Notes: generated from the sequence alone by a model not told the origin. Positions 7,321-15,870 are shown, counted from the stretch's first letter. The stretch: DNA of 64,000 bases from Lewinella sp. W8 (GCF_004375085.3 NZ_SNAQ03000014.1:1-64000), one strand, 5' to 3'. Made by a program: numbers and translations.

Positions 7321-8718
7321 ATGCACATTCAATTCTGCGGCGCCGCCCGCGAAGTCACCGGATCCGCCCACCTGATTACCCTTGACGACGGGTACAAAAT
7401 ACTACTCGATTGTGGCCTCTACCAGGGCAACAGCCGGGAAATGGAGGACTTCAACGAAAGCTTCCTCTTCGATGCGGAATCCATCGACTGCCTCATCCTT
7501 TCCCACGCCCACATCGACCACACCGGTCGGGTACCCAAGCTGGTCAAGGACGGCTTTAAGGGGCAGATTTACGCCACCCACGCCACGCGGAGCCTCTGTG
7601 CCATCATGCTCCTCGACTCCGCCTTCATTCAGGAAAAGGACGCCGAATACTACAACAAGAAAAACGGCAAGTTTGGTAAGGGTAAACAGCCCCTCTACAC
7701 CCGCAAGGACGTGAAACCCACCATGGATCGGTTCGTGGGCCTCCCCTACGACATCTGGGAACGCATCCACCCCGACGTGGAGATTCAGTACCGCGACGCG
7801 GGGCACATTCTCGGCAGCGGCAGCGTGACGCTGCGCATCACCCGGGACAACGGCAAAACCACCACCATCGGCTTCACCGGAGACATCGGACGGCCCAATC
7901 GCCCCATCCTGCGGGATCCGAAGAAAATGCCCGCCTGCGACTACATCATCTGCGAATCCACCTACGGCGACCGGGAACACGACCTGCCGCCCGACGAGTT
8001 GGATCGCTTCCTGCGCATCATCAAAAAAACCTGCGTAGAGGACAAGGGCAAGCTGCTCATTCCCGCCTTCAGCGTAGGCAGAACCCAGGAGATTGTCTAC
8101 ATGCTCGACCGGCTGGAAAGCAGCGGCAAACTGCCCAATATTCCCGTCTACGTCGATAGTCCACTGGCCGTCAACGCCACCACCGTCTTCGGCTCCCACC
8201 CCGAGTGCTACGACAACGACCTGCACGAGTACATGCTGACCGACGACAATCCCTTCGGCTTCAACAACCTCCGCTACATCCGGGAGGTGGAAGACAGTAA
8301 GGCGCTGAATTTTCTCAAGGGACCGGCCATCATCATCTCCGCCAGCGGCATGATGAACGCCGGGCGCAGCAAGCACCACCTCCGCAACACCATGGGCGAC
8401 AAGAAGAACACCATCTTCATTGTCGGCTACTGTGCCCCCCAAACCCCCGGAGGGAGATTGCGGGACGGCGCTACCGGACTAAAGCTCTTCGGTAAGTACC
8501 ACGAACTACGGGCGGACGTCGTGACGATGGACAGCTTCTCCGCCCACGGAGACCGCTCCGAAATGCTGGACTTCCTCGACGGACAGCAGCAGCACTGCAA
8601 AGAAATTTTCCTGGTACACGGCACCATCGATCGCATGGACACCTTCTCCGAAGGCCTCAAGGAGCGCGGATTCAAGAAGGTCCGGGCCCCGCAACTGGAG
8701 GATGTTGTGTATATCTAG
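7321..8718 (+). CDS. Metallo-beta-lactamase / beta-CASP RNA-processing nuclease
   Basis: 465-residue member of the CPSF73/Ysh1-like branch of metallo-beta-lactamase-fold nucleases. Metal motifs in order: SHAHIDHTG (H-x-H-x-D-H), GHILGSGSV (motif 3 His), FTGDIGRPN (motif 4 Asp), the beta-CASP motifs ESTYGDREH, IISASGMMNAGRSKHHL (motif B) and the final SFSAHGDR (motif C His). Such enzymes cleave or trim RNA in the cytoplasm; a narrower assignment is not possible. It is shorter than RNase J and lacks its C-terminal domain. Confidence 0.88.
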   Translation: MHIQFCGAAREVTGSAHLITLDDGYKILLDCGLYQGNSREMEDFNESFLFDAESIDCLILSHAHIDHTGRVPKLVKDGFKGQIYATHATRSLCAIMLLDSAFIQEKDAEYYNKKNGKFGKGKQPLYTRKDVKPTMDRFVGLPYDIWERIHPDVEIQYRDAGHILGSGSVTLRITRDNGKTTTIGFTGDIGRPNRPILRDPKKMPACDYIICESTYGDREHDLPPDELDRFLRIIKKTCVEDKGKLLIPAFSVGRTQEIVYMLDRLESSGKLPNIPVYVDSPLAVNATTVFGSHPECYDNDLHEYMLTDDNPFGFNNLRYIREVEDSKALNFLKGPAIIISASGMMNAGRSKHHLRNTMGDKKNTIFIVGYCAPQTPGGRLRDGATGLKLFGKYHELRADVVTMDSFSAHGDRSEMLDFLDGQQQHCKEIFLVHGTIDRMDTFSEGLKERGFKKVRAPQLEDVVYI

Positions 8719-8763
8719 GGGGTATGATTCCTCCGTAACTTAACGTCAACGTTCATTCAAGGC

Positions 8764-8830
8764 AGAGTCAAGGCATGCCTTGACTCTACCGGTATTATCA
8801 CAATACCTTTTGCGATTTCGCAGGAATCGC
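8764..8830. repeat. Cluster of three hairpins related to the truA-flanking element
   Basis: In series: a 24-nt perfect palindrome at 8764-8787 with core CAAGGCATGCCTTG and outer arms AGAGT/ACTCT; GGTATT/AATACC at 8791-8807; and GCGATT/AATCGC at 8812-8830. ATCTGCCCC follows. The core and the GCGATT hairpin match submodules of the 144-nt elements at 47983 and 49029, in rearranged order and opposite orientation. Confidence 0.55.
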
Positions 8831-8870
8831 GTCGACATCTGCCCCTTGCATGAGATACCTACCCCAGCGC

Positions 8871-9854
8871 ATGAAAAAATTTTGGGGAGAAATATGGATC
8901 ATCATTTTGGTGGTAGCGATCACTGCCTGCCAAAACGAACCGCCGGAACCACCCCAACCGACCTTCTACCACTGGCAAACCCGCCTGGCGCCGGACAGCC
9001 TTTCGCGAGCCTTGCTGGCCGAAGCGGACGCGGACCGGCTGTACGTAAAGGCCTATGACCTGATCTGGGAAAATGGCCGGGCCACCCCCACCGCCATCCT
9101 GGAATTGGGGGACACCACGGGCCTCCCTCCCCTGGTGCCCGTCATCTTCATTACCCAGGAGGTCATCCAGCAGCAGCCCGTCAACAAGCTGCCTGCGCTG
9201 GCCAAAAACATGGCCGCCCTCCTGCAAGAAATCCTGGGAAATGATTTTCCGGAAGTACAGCTGGACTGTGACTGGACGGCGCGGACGCAGGTGCCATATT
9301 TTTCCTTACTGCAAAGTTTACGGGAGTTGTTCCCGGACAAGACCATCAGTTGCACCATAAGATTGCATCAGTACCGGGACCGGAAGACCCAGGGTATCCC
9401 CCCGGTAGACCGCGGTGTGCTCATGGCCTACAATGTTGGCGAGCTGGCGGAATGGAGCACCGAAAACTCCATCATAGACACTACGTTGCTAAAGGGCTAC
9501 CTCCGGGATCAGCCCCCCTACCCCATCCCGCTGGATCCGGCCATTGCCGTTTACGACTGGGCCGTCGTGTTTCGTAACGATGCGCTGGCTTACCTGATCA
9601 ACGAGCCCGACCTAAGGGAGCTGCGGGATACTTCCCGGTTTGCCGCCCTCACCTCGGATAGCCTTCGCTACGTGGTCAAGACCTCCACTTACTACGAGGG
9701 CATCTACCTCTACCGCGGCGATTTAATCCGCCGGGAGATTGCTCCCGTGGAGCTGATTGACTCACAGTTGAAGATTATTGAGCGACACACGGAGGGCTAC
9801 GCTCCGGAAAGGATTTTCTATTACCGGTTGGGGAGTCGGCAGTGGGGGGAGTAA
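8871..9854 (+). CDS. Lipoprotein, possible TIM-barrel glycosidase relative
   Basis: Starts with MKKFWGEIWIIILVVAITAC, an SPII signal whose lipobox cysteine is residue 20; ATG 8871 is therefore preferred over 8850. About 327 residues. The centre reads VPVIFITQEVI ... VQLDCDWTARTQVPYFSLLQSLRELFPDKTISCTIRLHQYRD ... RGVLMAYNVGELAEW ... LDPAIAVYDWAVVFR, which looks like successive beta strands of a glycoside-hydrolase-type barrel with acidic strand ends (DCDW); I am reminded of the DUF3142 group but cannot confirm it. The mature protein should be membrane-anchored in the periplasm or outer membrane. Function unknown. Confidence 0.75.
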   Translation: MKKFWGEIWIIILVVAITACQNEPPEPPQPTFYHWQTRLAPDSLSRALLAEADADRLYVKAYDLIWENGRATPTAILELGDTTGLPPLVPVIFITQEVIQQQPVNKLPALAKNMAALLQEILGNDFPEVQLDCDWTARTQVPYFSLLQSLRELFPDKTISCTIRLHQYRDRKTQGIPPVDRGVLMAYNVGELAEWSTENSIIDTTLLKGYLRDQPPYPIPLDPAIAVYDWAVVFRNDALAYLINEPDLRELRDTSRFAALTSDSLRYVVKTSTYYEGIYLYRGDLIRREIAPVELIDSQLKIIERHTEGYAPERIFYYRLGSRQWGE

Positions 9855-9983
9855 ATCTGATTGGTTTAGGGTTAAGGCGGTGGTCGGAAGCCTGTTTCGT
9901 GTCGGCCGAGCCTAGGGAAACGGCGTCCGAACACTCATTGCCAAATATCCCAATTGTGAAATCATTACCACGGCCTTGGTTGG

Positions 9984-10382
9984 CTACCCAATCCCCCCGT
10001 AAATCAGTCCGCTGATCACCAAGAGCAACATCCACTGCCCCAGTTTCAGGTAGTTTTTGGGGAATGGCCGCGAAATGGCGGTCGAAAGCAGCCATACGGT
10101 ACCGTAGCCTAAGAAGTAGAGGGCCAAAATCTGGAGCAGTTGCTTTTCGTTGGCGAAGTAGTCGGTGAAGTTGATGAGCCCAAGCCCGATGCTGGCGAAA
10201 AGCAGGTCCAGTGAAATCCAGTGCCAGCCGTTCCGGGCCATGGTCCACTTCTCCCGCTTTTGGTGGTTTTCGTCATGCACAATTGAGGGTTCGATAATGC
10301 GCAGTTCCCGGTCGCCAATGAACGTATGGACGACGAAGGCCAGCAAGGTGAGCACGTTAGCGATGAAGAGGAGTACGTTCAT
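9984..10382 (-). CDS. Small integral membrane protein, unknown function
   Basis: 132 residues with four hydrophobic segments: NVLLFIANVLTLLAFVVHTF, WHWISLDLLFASIGLGLINF, LLQILALYFLGYGTVWLLST and LGQWMLLLVISGLIYGGIG. A charged stretch (ELRIIEPSIVHDENHQKREKW) lies between the first two. No known family recognised. It lies 61 nt downstream of the FAD monooxygenase on the same strand and may be co-transcribed with it. Confidence 0.75.
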   Translation of the reverse strand: MNVLLFIANVLTLLAFVVHTFIGDRELRIIEPSIVHDENHQKREKWTMARNGWHWISLDLLFASIGLGLINFTDYFANEKQLLQILALYFLGYGTVWLLSTAISRPFPKNYLKLGQWMLLLVISGLIYGGIG

Positions 10383-10443
10383 GATGTTCTGGGTTTTTGG
10401 GTAGAACTGGTGAAGGAACGGAAGACGCTTGGCTCCGGGGTGA

Positions 10444-11580
10444 TTAGTCCAGATGGTACAGTGAACCCATCTGCGCGCGCATCGTACGCTCCGGGGTCAG
10501 TTTGATGATCGCTTTTAGGAGTTGCTGACCGAAGAAGCTATGCGCCAATTTCCCGAAACGCCAGGAAGTGTTGACAACGTAGTCTACCTTCCGGCGGCGC
10601 CTTTCCTCGAAGCGCTGGAAGGCCAGCCTGGCGTCGGGCAGGCACTCCGCCAGGTACTGGCTAACGAAGTAAGCGTCTTCCATGCCCTGGCAGGCTCCCT
10701 GCCCCATGTTGGGCGTAGTGGCGTGGGCGGCATCGCCGAGTAAACAGATTTTATTGTCAAACCAACGGGGCAGACGCTTCAGGTCGTGCAGGGTAGCCTG
10801 GTGAATTTGTGCTGCCTCGGTATGCCCAATGATTTCCCGGACAACCGGAGAGAAGCCACCGAAGAGTTTCATCAGACTCTCGGTTTTCGGGCGAGTGTTA
10901 CCTCCGACCACAACCGTATCGTCCACTACGGCAAACCAGTACACCGTCTCTTCACCAATCTGAGAAAAGCCGAACCGGCGGTGGCTACCCCAGGCCTCCT
11001 GCCCCAGGTTCTTCAGTGCCTCCGGCAGGGGCATTTTAGCGACACCCCGCCAACAAATCTGGCCAGCATTGCGCAGTGGGGCATCGGGCATAATGGACGC
11101 CCTCACGGCAGAGTTGATACCGTCCGCTCCCAGCAGAATGTCTACCTCCGCTTCACCCTCGGCGAAGTGAATCGTGATGCCATCCGGGTGGACTTCGTGG
11201 CGCAGATACTGCTTATTCAGGTAAATTTCACAAGACCTTTCGGCCGCTTCAAAAAGTACCCGTTGCAACTTTGCCCGGTGGATTGCCAGAATTTTGCTTC
11301 CTTCAGCATCTTCCACGAGGTCACCCTTCAACTTTCGTAGTGGCTGCAGCTGAGCGTCCGTGATGCCCACCCGGTGGAGTTCAATACCGCAAGTCATTAC
11401 CTGCTCCCGGATGCCCAGCCAATCCAGTACTTTCATGGCGTTAGGTTGTACCCAGATTCCCGCACCGATTTCGTTGAGGGAAGCCGCCTGCTCGTAGACT
11501 ACCGCCTCGATTCCCCGCTTTCGCAGGGCTAGTGCCGTAGTAAGACCGGTGATGCCCCCACCAATGATACCAACTTTCAT
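10444..11580 (-). CDS. FAD-dependent monooxygenase
   Basis: 378-residue group A flavoprotein monooxygenase (PHBH/zeaxanthin-epoxidase-like) using NAD(P)H and O2. Seen: N-terminal GxGxxG in VGIIGGGITGLTTALALRKRGIEAVVYEQ, the DG motif LLGADGINSAVRA, and the GD motif ICLLGDAAHATTPNMGQGACQGMEDA. No membrane segment. The gene is divergent from a TetR-type regulator with a 159-nt spacer containing twin operators, one of which contains a minus-strand -7 box, so it is the probable target of that regulator. The aromatic or polyene substrate is unknown. Confidence 0.9.
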   Translation of the reverse strand: MKVGIIGGGITGLTTALALRKRGIEAVVYEQAASLNEIGAGIWVQPNAMKVLDWLGIREQVMTCGIELHRVGITDAQLQPLRKLKGDLVEDAEGSKILAIHRAKLQRVLFEAAERSCEIYLNKQYLRHEVHPDGITIHFAEGEAEVDILLGADGINSAVRASIMPDAPLRNAGQICWRGVAKMPLPEALKNLGQEAWGSHRRFGFSQIGEETVYWFAVVDDTVVVGGNTRPKTESLMKLFGGFSPVVREIIGHTEAAQIHQATLHDLKRLPRWFDNKICLLGDAAHATTPNMGQGACQGMEDAYFVSQYLAECLPDARLAFQRFEERRRRKVDYVVNTSWRFGKLAHSFFGQQLLKAIIKLTPERTMRAQMGSLYHLD

Positions 11581-11701
11581 AATCCGTAAAGTTTTAGGTA
11601 CTTAATGCATCGTGTTTCTGGGCGCCAGTGGCCTTCATCAAGCCCAGGCAGCCGATAAATTTGCCGCCGCGTTACCGAGAAATTGGTGAGCAAGGGTAAA
11701 T

Positions 11702-11740
11702 TTAGGTCAAATATACTAATTATTAGGTCAAGTTTACTAA
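11702..11740. promoter_or_regulatory. Twin operator / divergent promoter for TetR and FAD monooxygenase
   Basis: TTAGGTCAAATATACTAA (11702-11719) and TTAGGTCAAGTTTACTAA (11723-11740) are direct repeats with a 21-bp period, two helical turns. Each repeat is partly palindromic (TTAG-N-T ... A-N-CTAA). The first contains TATATTTG on the minus strand (11715 to 11708), a perfect -7 box for the monooxygenase; the second overlaps the first base of the regulator's ATG. Confidence 0.7.
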
Positions 11741-12363
11741 TGCGTACGAAAGAAAGAATTTTAGCTCAGGCCCGGGAACTATTCAATGCGGGAGGAATTC
11801 AGGGGACGACGCTGCGGCAAATTGCGTCGGCGCTCGGGATGAGTCAGGGCAACCTGAACTATCACTTTCGGACCAAGGAAGACATCGTCAACGCCCTGTA
11901 CTTTTCCCTGGTGGAAGAGATCAACACCGGGATGGAAGCGATGACGCAGAATTTTTCGATCCTATCCAGCCTTTACCTGACCGCCGAAAAGACGATGCGG
12001 GTTTTCTACGCTTACCGATTCATTCTACGCGACCTGTACTTCATCTTCCGGGAGCACGCGCAAATCCGGGAGCATTACCTCGGATTACAGGCCGTTAGAA
12101 AGCAGCAGTTTGAGCATCTTTTCCGGACCATGGTCGAAAAGGGTATCATCCGTCCCGAGGAATTTGACGGAGAATACAAAAGGCTGTATGAACGTATGGC
12201 GATCCTGGGAGACAACTGGATTAATTCGGCCGAACTTTTTAGGGCCGACGATGGTAACGCGGTCAAGTATTACCAGGACCTATCTTTTGAAATGATCTAC
12301 CCCTACCTCACCCAGGCCGGTAAAGAGCAATACGCCGCCGTTCGTTCACTCATGCAGCGTTGA
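11740..12363 (+). CDS. TetR-family transcriptional regulator
   Basis: 207 residues with the classical N-terminal helix-turn-helix: TKERILAQARELFNAGGIQG followed by TTLRQIASALGMSQGNLNYHF and KEDIVNALY. The C-terminal two-thirds is a helical ligand-binding domain without a family I can name. ATG 11740 is chosen because the HTH starts there and it abuts the second operator; a longer frame from 11683 would read through both operators. The position predicts autorepression and control of the divergent monooxygenase. Its 3' end overlaps the convergent methyltransferase gene by 18 nt. Confidence 0.9.
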   Translation: MRTKERILAQARELFNAGGIQGTTLRQIASALGMSQGNLNYHFRTKEDIVNALYFSLVEEINTGMEAMTQNFSILSSLYLTAEKTMRVFYAYRFILRDLYFIFREHAQIREHYLGLQAVRKQQFEHLFRTMVEKGIIRPEEFDGEYKRLYERMAILGDNWINSAELFRADDGNAVKYYQDLSFEMIYPYLTQAGKEQYAAVRSLMQR

Positions 12364-13203
12364 TTCAAGCGATTCCCCTCTGGCCTTTTCCCCAATGTAC
12401 ATGGCGTGGCCACAGGTTTCCACAATTGGTAACTCCCCGGCAGTCTGGTGCAACACCTCCATGACCGTAGTAAAGTATTCGGGGCGGGATTCTTCCAGGG
12501 CAAGGATTTCTCGTTCATTTTTGTACCCAATTCCCCTGATCGAGCGAAGCAATATTTTTTTAAACCCGGCCTCCCGGAAATGGGCTTCAACCGCCGGAGA
12601 TTCCAGATAATTGCCTTCCTGAAAGCCAGCACTGCTCCTATTTCTAAAGGTTCCTTGTCTACTCACGAGGCGCAACTCCTCACTACCGACTTGTTCCGGT
12701 CGGAACAATGATCGTTCCACGATACTCATGATTCCGCAGTGGTAGGGTATAAACGAGGCGAATACTTTTCCACCGGGCTTCAGTATTCGGTAAATCCCCG
12801 CCAGGCACTGATTGATTTCCGATGCTTCCGTTAAATGATAGAGTGGACCAAACAACAGAACGTTTTCGAAACTTTGATCCGGGAATTCCCCCAATTCCAG
12901 GGCATTAACGACGGCAATCCTGTCTACCCTGGTTGATACCTCGTGGTTCATCAACCTACTTTTCGCCACGTCAATCAAATCCTGGGAAAGGTCCCCAAGG
13001 CTCATCCGAAAACCCAGTTTAGCCAATTCAAAGGTATACCTACCCGCTCCTCCTCCCAGATCAAAGATGTGTGCGGGGGGCTCCAGGTATTTTGAAATCA
13101 CCTCCAGTACCACCCTAAGTTCCAGAGCTCCAGCATCCGTATCCAGCCTCCCCCACTCGTCAAAGGATTTATAGTAATGCCTGATTCTTTCAAGGTCCGT
13201 CAT
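12346..13203 (-). CDS. Class I SAM-dependent methyltransferase
   Basis: 285 residues. Motif I is HIFDLGGGAGRYTFELAKLG, with GDLSQDLIDVAK as the acidic loop and FENVLLFGPLYHLTEASEINQCLAGIYRILKPGGKVFASF as motifs IV-VI of a Rossmann methyltransferase. The C-terminal half (EEFLA-like helices, then IRGIGYKNEREILALEE) is typical of small-molecule methyltransferases with a YrrM/UbiE-like core. Substrate unknown. It is 65 nt downstream of the RibD-like gene on the same strand and may form an operon with it. Confidence 0.85.
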   Translation of the reverse strand: MTDLERIRHYYKSFDEWGRLDTDAGALELRVVLEVISKYLEPPAHIFDLGGGAGRYTFELAKLGFRMSLGDLSQDLIDVAKSRLMNHEVSTRVDRIAVVNALELGEFPDQSFENVLLFGPLYHLTEASEINQCLAGIYRILKPGGKVFASFIPYHCGIMSIVERSLFRPEQVGSEELRLVSRQGTFRNRSSAGFQEGNYLESPAVEAHFREAGFKKILLRSIRGIGYKNEREILALEESRPEYFTTVMEVLHQTAGELPIVETCGHAMYIGEKARGESLESTLHE

Positions 13204-13268
13204 TGCCTAAGCTTTTTGAATTCTTATCCCGCTCCATTGGAAATTCGGTAATGAAAATACTGCGTCCC

Positions 13269-13799
13269 TCACCTTCTGCGGTAGGTCAGTATTTGCAGGC
13301 CATCCGAAAATGATTCCCGATCGGCAAGGTCCCAGCTCTCTGCCGTAGTGGAGTTTCCAAACAGCCTCGTTCCTACCCCCAGTACGATGGGATTTAACTT
13401 GATTTTCAGCTGATCGATGAGTCCATGGTCCAGTAGCCATCCGGCAAATTCTCCACCTCCGCACAGGTAAACGTCCGTCGGCGATGCCTCTCTGATCTCC
13501 TGAATACGATCCACACTTAACTTCTCGATACTTACTGAATCGGCCTTATCGGCAAGATTTAGGGATCGAGAAAAGATGTGGTGCTGCATGTGTGGATAGG
13601 CGGGTTGACCGGGTTGCAGGCCAAACTGATATCCGAATTCATAGGTTTTTCTCCCCATGATCACCGTGGAGAAATTGGCCAGGTCCGCAAGGTACTTATC
13701 GACGCCATCTCCCCGTTGAACGAACTGACTGATGTCTTCGTTTTTCCCGGCGATGTACCCGTCCAGGGAGGTGGCCACGTAGTAGATTATCTTTTTCAT
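13269..13799 (-). CDS. Dihydrofolate reductase / RibD C-terminal-like protein
   Basis: 176 residues: IIYYVATSLDGYIAGKNEDI at the N-terminus, VIMGRKTYEFG, HIFSRSL, and the glycine-rich VYLCGGGEFAGWLLDHGLIDQLKIKLNPIVLGVGTRLFG. This is the pattern of the RibD_C/DHFR-like family (YwjB/YyaP type), NADPH-binding proteins of mostly unknown substrate. Full length, cytoplasmic. The name does not imply that it makes tetrahydrofolate or riboflavin. Confidence 0.88.
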   Translation of the reverse strand: MKKIIYYVATSLDGYIAGKNEDISQFVQRGDGVDKYLADLANFSTVIMGRKTYEFGYQFGLQPGQPAYPHMQHHIFSRSLNLADKADSVSIEKLSVDRIQEIREASPTDVYLCGGGEFAGWLLDHGLIDQLKIKLNPIVLGVGTRLFGNSTTAESWDLADRESFSDGLQILTYRRR

Positions 13800-14114
13800 T
13801 CCTTAGAGATTAGGGTCGGAGACCAGTCGCACCATACGGTATTCCCTGAACCGCTGAACCGCACGGAATAGTTCCCATCGTAAAAACAACCGGTAGCCCT
13901 ACTCCCGGCAATTCCACTTGAAACCACCTAATCATCAAAAAATCCTTGCATGAGTTCATCCACTAAAATAGAGTCCTTCCTTAGCGGAAGCACCCTGACA
14001 AGGGTAATTTGCGTGGATAAAGCTGAACTAAATTAATGGCATTAAAGTTTGATAATCAGGAATTTATTATATTATTCATCGTTGCATTAAAACATTAATA
14101 CTAACCCCCACTAC
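13800..14114. other. Gene-free spacer, AT-rich at the right end
   Basis: This stretch separates the divergent RibD-like gene and the secreted-protein gene at 14115. The last 90 nt are strongly AT-rich (TTTATTATATTATTCATC at about 14062) and probably hold a promoter for the right-hand gene, but no clean TAnnTTTG box is visible. Confidence 0.4.
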
Positions 14115-14621
14115 ATGAAAATGCTCCCATTTTTCACTTTACTCCTGGCCTTCTCTTTGTCGCTTCAAGCCCAAACCGGCACGACCATCCCCGAGGCCAA
14201 AATGAACGAATTGGTCGCCGAGCACAATCTTGCCCAACATGGGCACTCCTCCATCGGCAAAGCTTTTCAAGCGGAGGGCATCATTAATGCGTCCGGGGTG
14301 GTGGAAGATGAATGGGGCGAAAGGTGGCTGGTCATCAATTTCACCAACCAGACCCAGCGAGAAGGTAACGCCCATTACCGCTTTTCCTTCGGCTTACTCG
14401 ATGAGCTGGACTACCGACTCAATCTGAAAAACGTCCGTTTACTCTTCCTGGGCAATCATCTTTACCTCGAGGATAAAGACAGCGATTACCGGATTAATCT
14501 GATGGTAAGCTCCCAAAAGTCCGACGTCAATCGTCTTCAGCAGCTTCCTCCGGTACAGGGTATTGGCTTGGGTATCCAAACCCTCCGGGAGGACGAGCTA
14601 AAGGTGATTGCACTGGACTAA
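14115..14621 (+). CDS. Secreted protein of unknown function
   Basis: 168 residues beginning MKMLPFFTLLLAFSLSLQAQ, a typical SPI signal with cleavage after AQA-type residues. The mature part is mixed alpha/beta with VEDEWGERWLVINFTNQTQREGNAHYRFSFGLLDELDYRLNLKNVRLLF and no cysteine. I recognise no family. Preceded by a long AT-rich spacer, hence probably its own transcript. Confidence 0.7.
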   Translation: MKMLPFFTLLLAFSLSLQAQTGTTIPEAKMNELVAEHNLAQHGHSSIGKAFQAEGIINASGVVEDEWGERWLVINFTNQTQREGNAHYRFSFGLLDELDYRLNLKNVRLLFLGNHLYLEDKDSDYRINLMVSSQKSDVNRLQQLPPVQGIGLGIQTLREDELKVIALD

Positions 14622-14677
14622 AATCACCCGCCGCTGGTTGCAGAAACGTTCTGCCCCCCTTCACGCTTACGGTCCGC

Positions 14678-15061
14678 TCAGCACACGTAATCCCGAAACA
14701 ACTTTTCCAGCGTCCCTTCCGGATCATCGGTCATGCCGGGGTGTACCCGGGATGACTGGATGATGGTACTCCGGGTGGCCGTTAACCAGCGGAAACGCTC
14801 CGGGGCCTCCAACTGGGCGATCCTTCCGGCATCCTTTTCGCCCCGGCAGATGCTGACCCAGCTATCCAGGTAAGCCCGCAGTTCTTCCAGGTCCGTATCC
14901 GGATGGAAGGCGAGAATGCGGGCTTCGTCGAGGTGGATACGCACGTCCAGAAAGCGCAGCCGTTTAGAGAACAATGCCACCCCAACGTTCAGGAATTCTT
15001 CCCGCTCCACCCGGGGAACGTAGCGAATCAGCGCGTACTCATATACTTGCTTGGCGGGCAT
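14678..15061 (-). CDS. DUF3037 family protein, partner of the HipA-like kinase
   Basis: 127 residues with YEYALIRYVPRVEREEFLNVGVALFSKRLRFLDVRIHLD, the signature N-terminus of DUF3037, and IQSSRVHPGMTDDPEGTLEKLFRDYV at the end, also conserved. Its start codon lies inside the last codons of the HipA-like gene (23-nt overlap, different frame), so the two are translationally coupled. Function unknown; in other bacteria DUF3037 genes also sit next to HipA-like kinase genes, which points to a joint role. Confidence 0.88.
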   Translation of the reverse strand: MPAKQVYEYALIRYVPRVEREEFLNVGVALFSKRLRFLDVRIHLDEARILAFHPDTDLEELRAYLDSWVSICRGEKDAGRIAQLEAPERFRWLTATRSTIIQSSRVHPGMTDDPEGTLEKLFRDYVC

Positions 15062-15830
15062 CTTCGGCTTCTTTAGTGAGCGAATCGAGGTTTTCCCAGC
15101 GGATGGTGAGGTAGCGGGTATACACCTCCCGCTTTTCGGCGGGACTTAGCGCACTTCCCTTTTCTTCCAGCCAGTCGTCGGGAATCAGGCCAACGATTTC
15201 TCTGATCAGGTTTGGAGTGATCGCCTCGCGGAGGTGATCCCGGGCGGCGGCCAGTTCGGTCGCCTTTTCCAGTAGTACGTGATCCTTCACCCCAGCAAAG
15301 CCGCGGGCCGCATGGGCCTCCCAGTTGTTCATTGCGTGGTGGAAATAAAGGCTGGCCCCGTGGTCGATCAACCACAACTCTTTCTTCCAGTTCAGCAGAT
15401 TGGTGTTCCGGTGGGTGCGGTCGATGTTGGTAATCAGGCAGTCCAGCAGTACCGTCCTGGATGCCTCCGTCGGAGTAGCCACTGACACGGCCGGATCGTA
15501 GGTGATGGCACCCGACAGGTAGTGCAGCCCGAGGTTCAAGCCCACGCTAAACCGCAGGAGGTCCTGAATCTCTTCGTCGGGCTCCGTTTTGCTGAAGGAA
15601 TCGTCCAGTTCCATGAACACCAGTTCGGGGACGCGCAGGCCGACGGCCCGCGCCAGCTCTCCGCCAATCAGTTCGGCAATCAGCGCTTTTTTGCCCTGAC
15701 CGGCACCCCGAAACTTGATGACGTAGGAAAAATCATCGTCGGCATCGACGATGGCCGGAAGGGAACCTCCCTCCCGCAGGGGCGTTACGTAGCGCAGTAC
15801 ATTGACCGTACGGATTTCGGGAACGTTCAT
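15039..15830 (-). CDS. HipA-like kinase domain protein
   Basis: 263 residues. FSYVIKFRGAGQGKKALIAELIGGELARAVGLRVPELVFMEL gives the P-loop/lysine lobe, LLDCLITNIDRTHRNTNLL the catalytic loop (D-x4-N type) and LWLIDHGASLYFHH the metal-binding D. This is the core of the HipA-like phosphotransferase fold without the HipA N-terminal subdomain. ATG 15830 is chosen because a perfect -7 box ends 5 nt before it. No HipB-type HTH gene is adjacent; a DUF3037 gene overlaps the 3' end instead. Whether it phosphorylates a protein, and whether it is a toxin, is not shown by sequence. Confidence 0.85.
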   Translation of the reverse strand: MNVPEIRTVNVLRYVTPLREGGSLPAIVDADDDFSYVIKFRGAGQGKKALIAELIGGELARAVGLRVPELVFMELDDSFSKTEPDEEIQDLLRFSVGLNLGLHYLSGAITYDPAVSVATPTEASRTVLLDCLITNIDRTHRNTNLLNWKKELWLIDHGASLYFHHAMNNWEAHAARGFAGVKDHVLLEKATELAAARDHLREAITPNLIREIVGLIPDDWLEEKGSALSPAEKREVYTRYLTIRWENLDSLTKEAEDARQASI

Positions 15831-15835
15831 GGCGG

Positions 15836-15843
15836 CAAAGGTA
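15836..15843 (-). promoter_or_regulatory. -7 promoter box of the HipA-like gene
   Basis: Minus-strand TACCTTTG, exact match to TAnnTTTG, ends 5 nt before the ATG (15831-15835 between them). Predicts a leaderless bicistronic HipA-like/DUF3037 mRNA. Confidence 0.65.
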
Positions 15844-15870
15844 GGGTAGCTTTGCCATACCAAATGGGCT

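Noticed and set aside
11702..11740. A minus-strand -33 TTTG element paired with the TATATTTG box
   Set aside because: The only TTG upstream is about 13 nt away, too close for the usual 19-21 nt spacing; only the -7 box is claimed.
14678..15830. Classical hipBA toxin-antitoxin locus
   Set aside because: The kinase lacks the HipA N-terminal subdomain and there is no HipB-type HTH gene; only a looser HipA-like/DUF3037 pair is supported.
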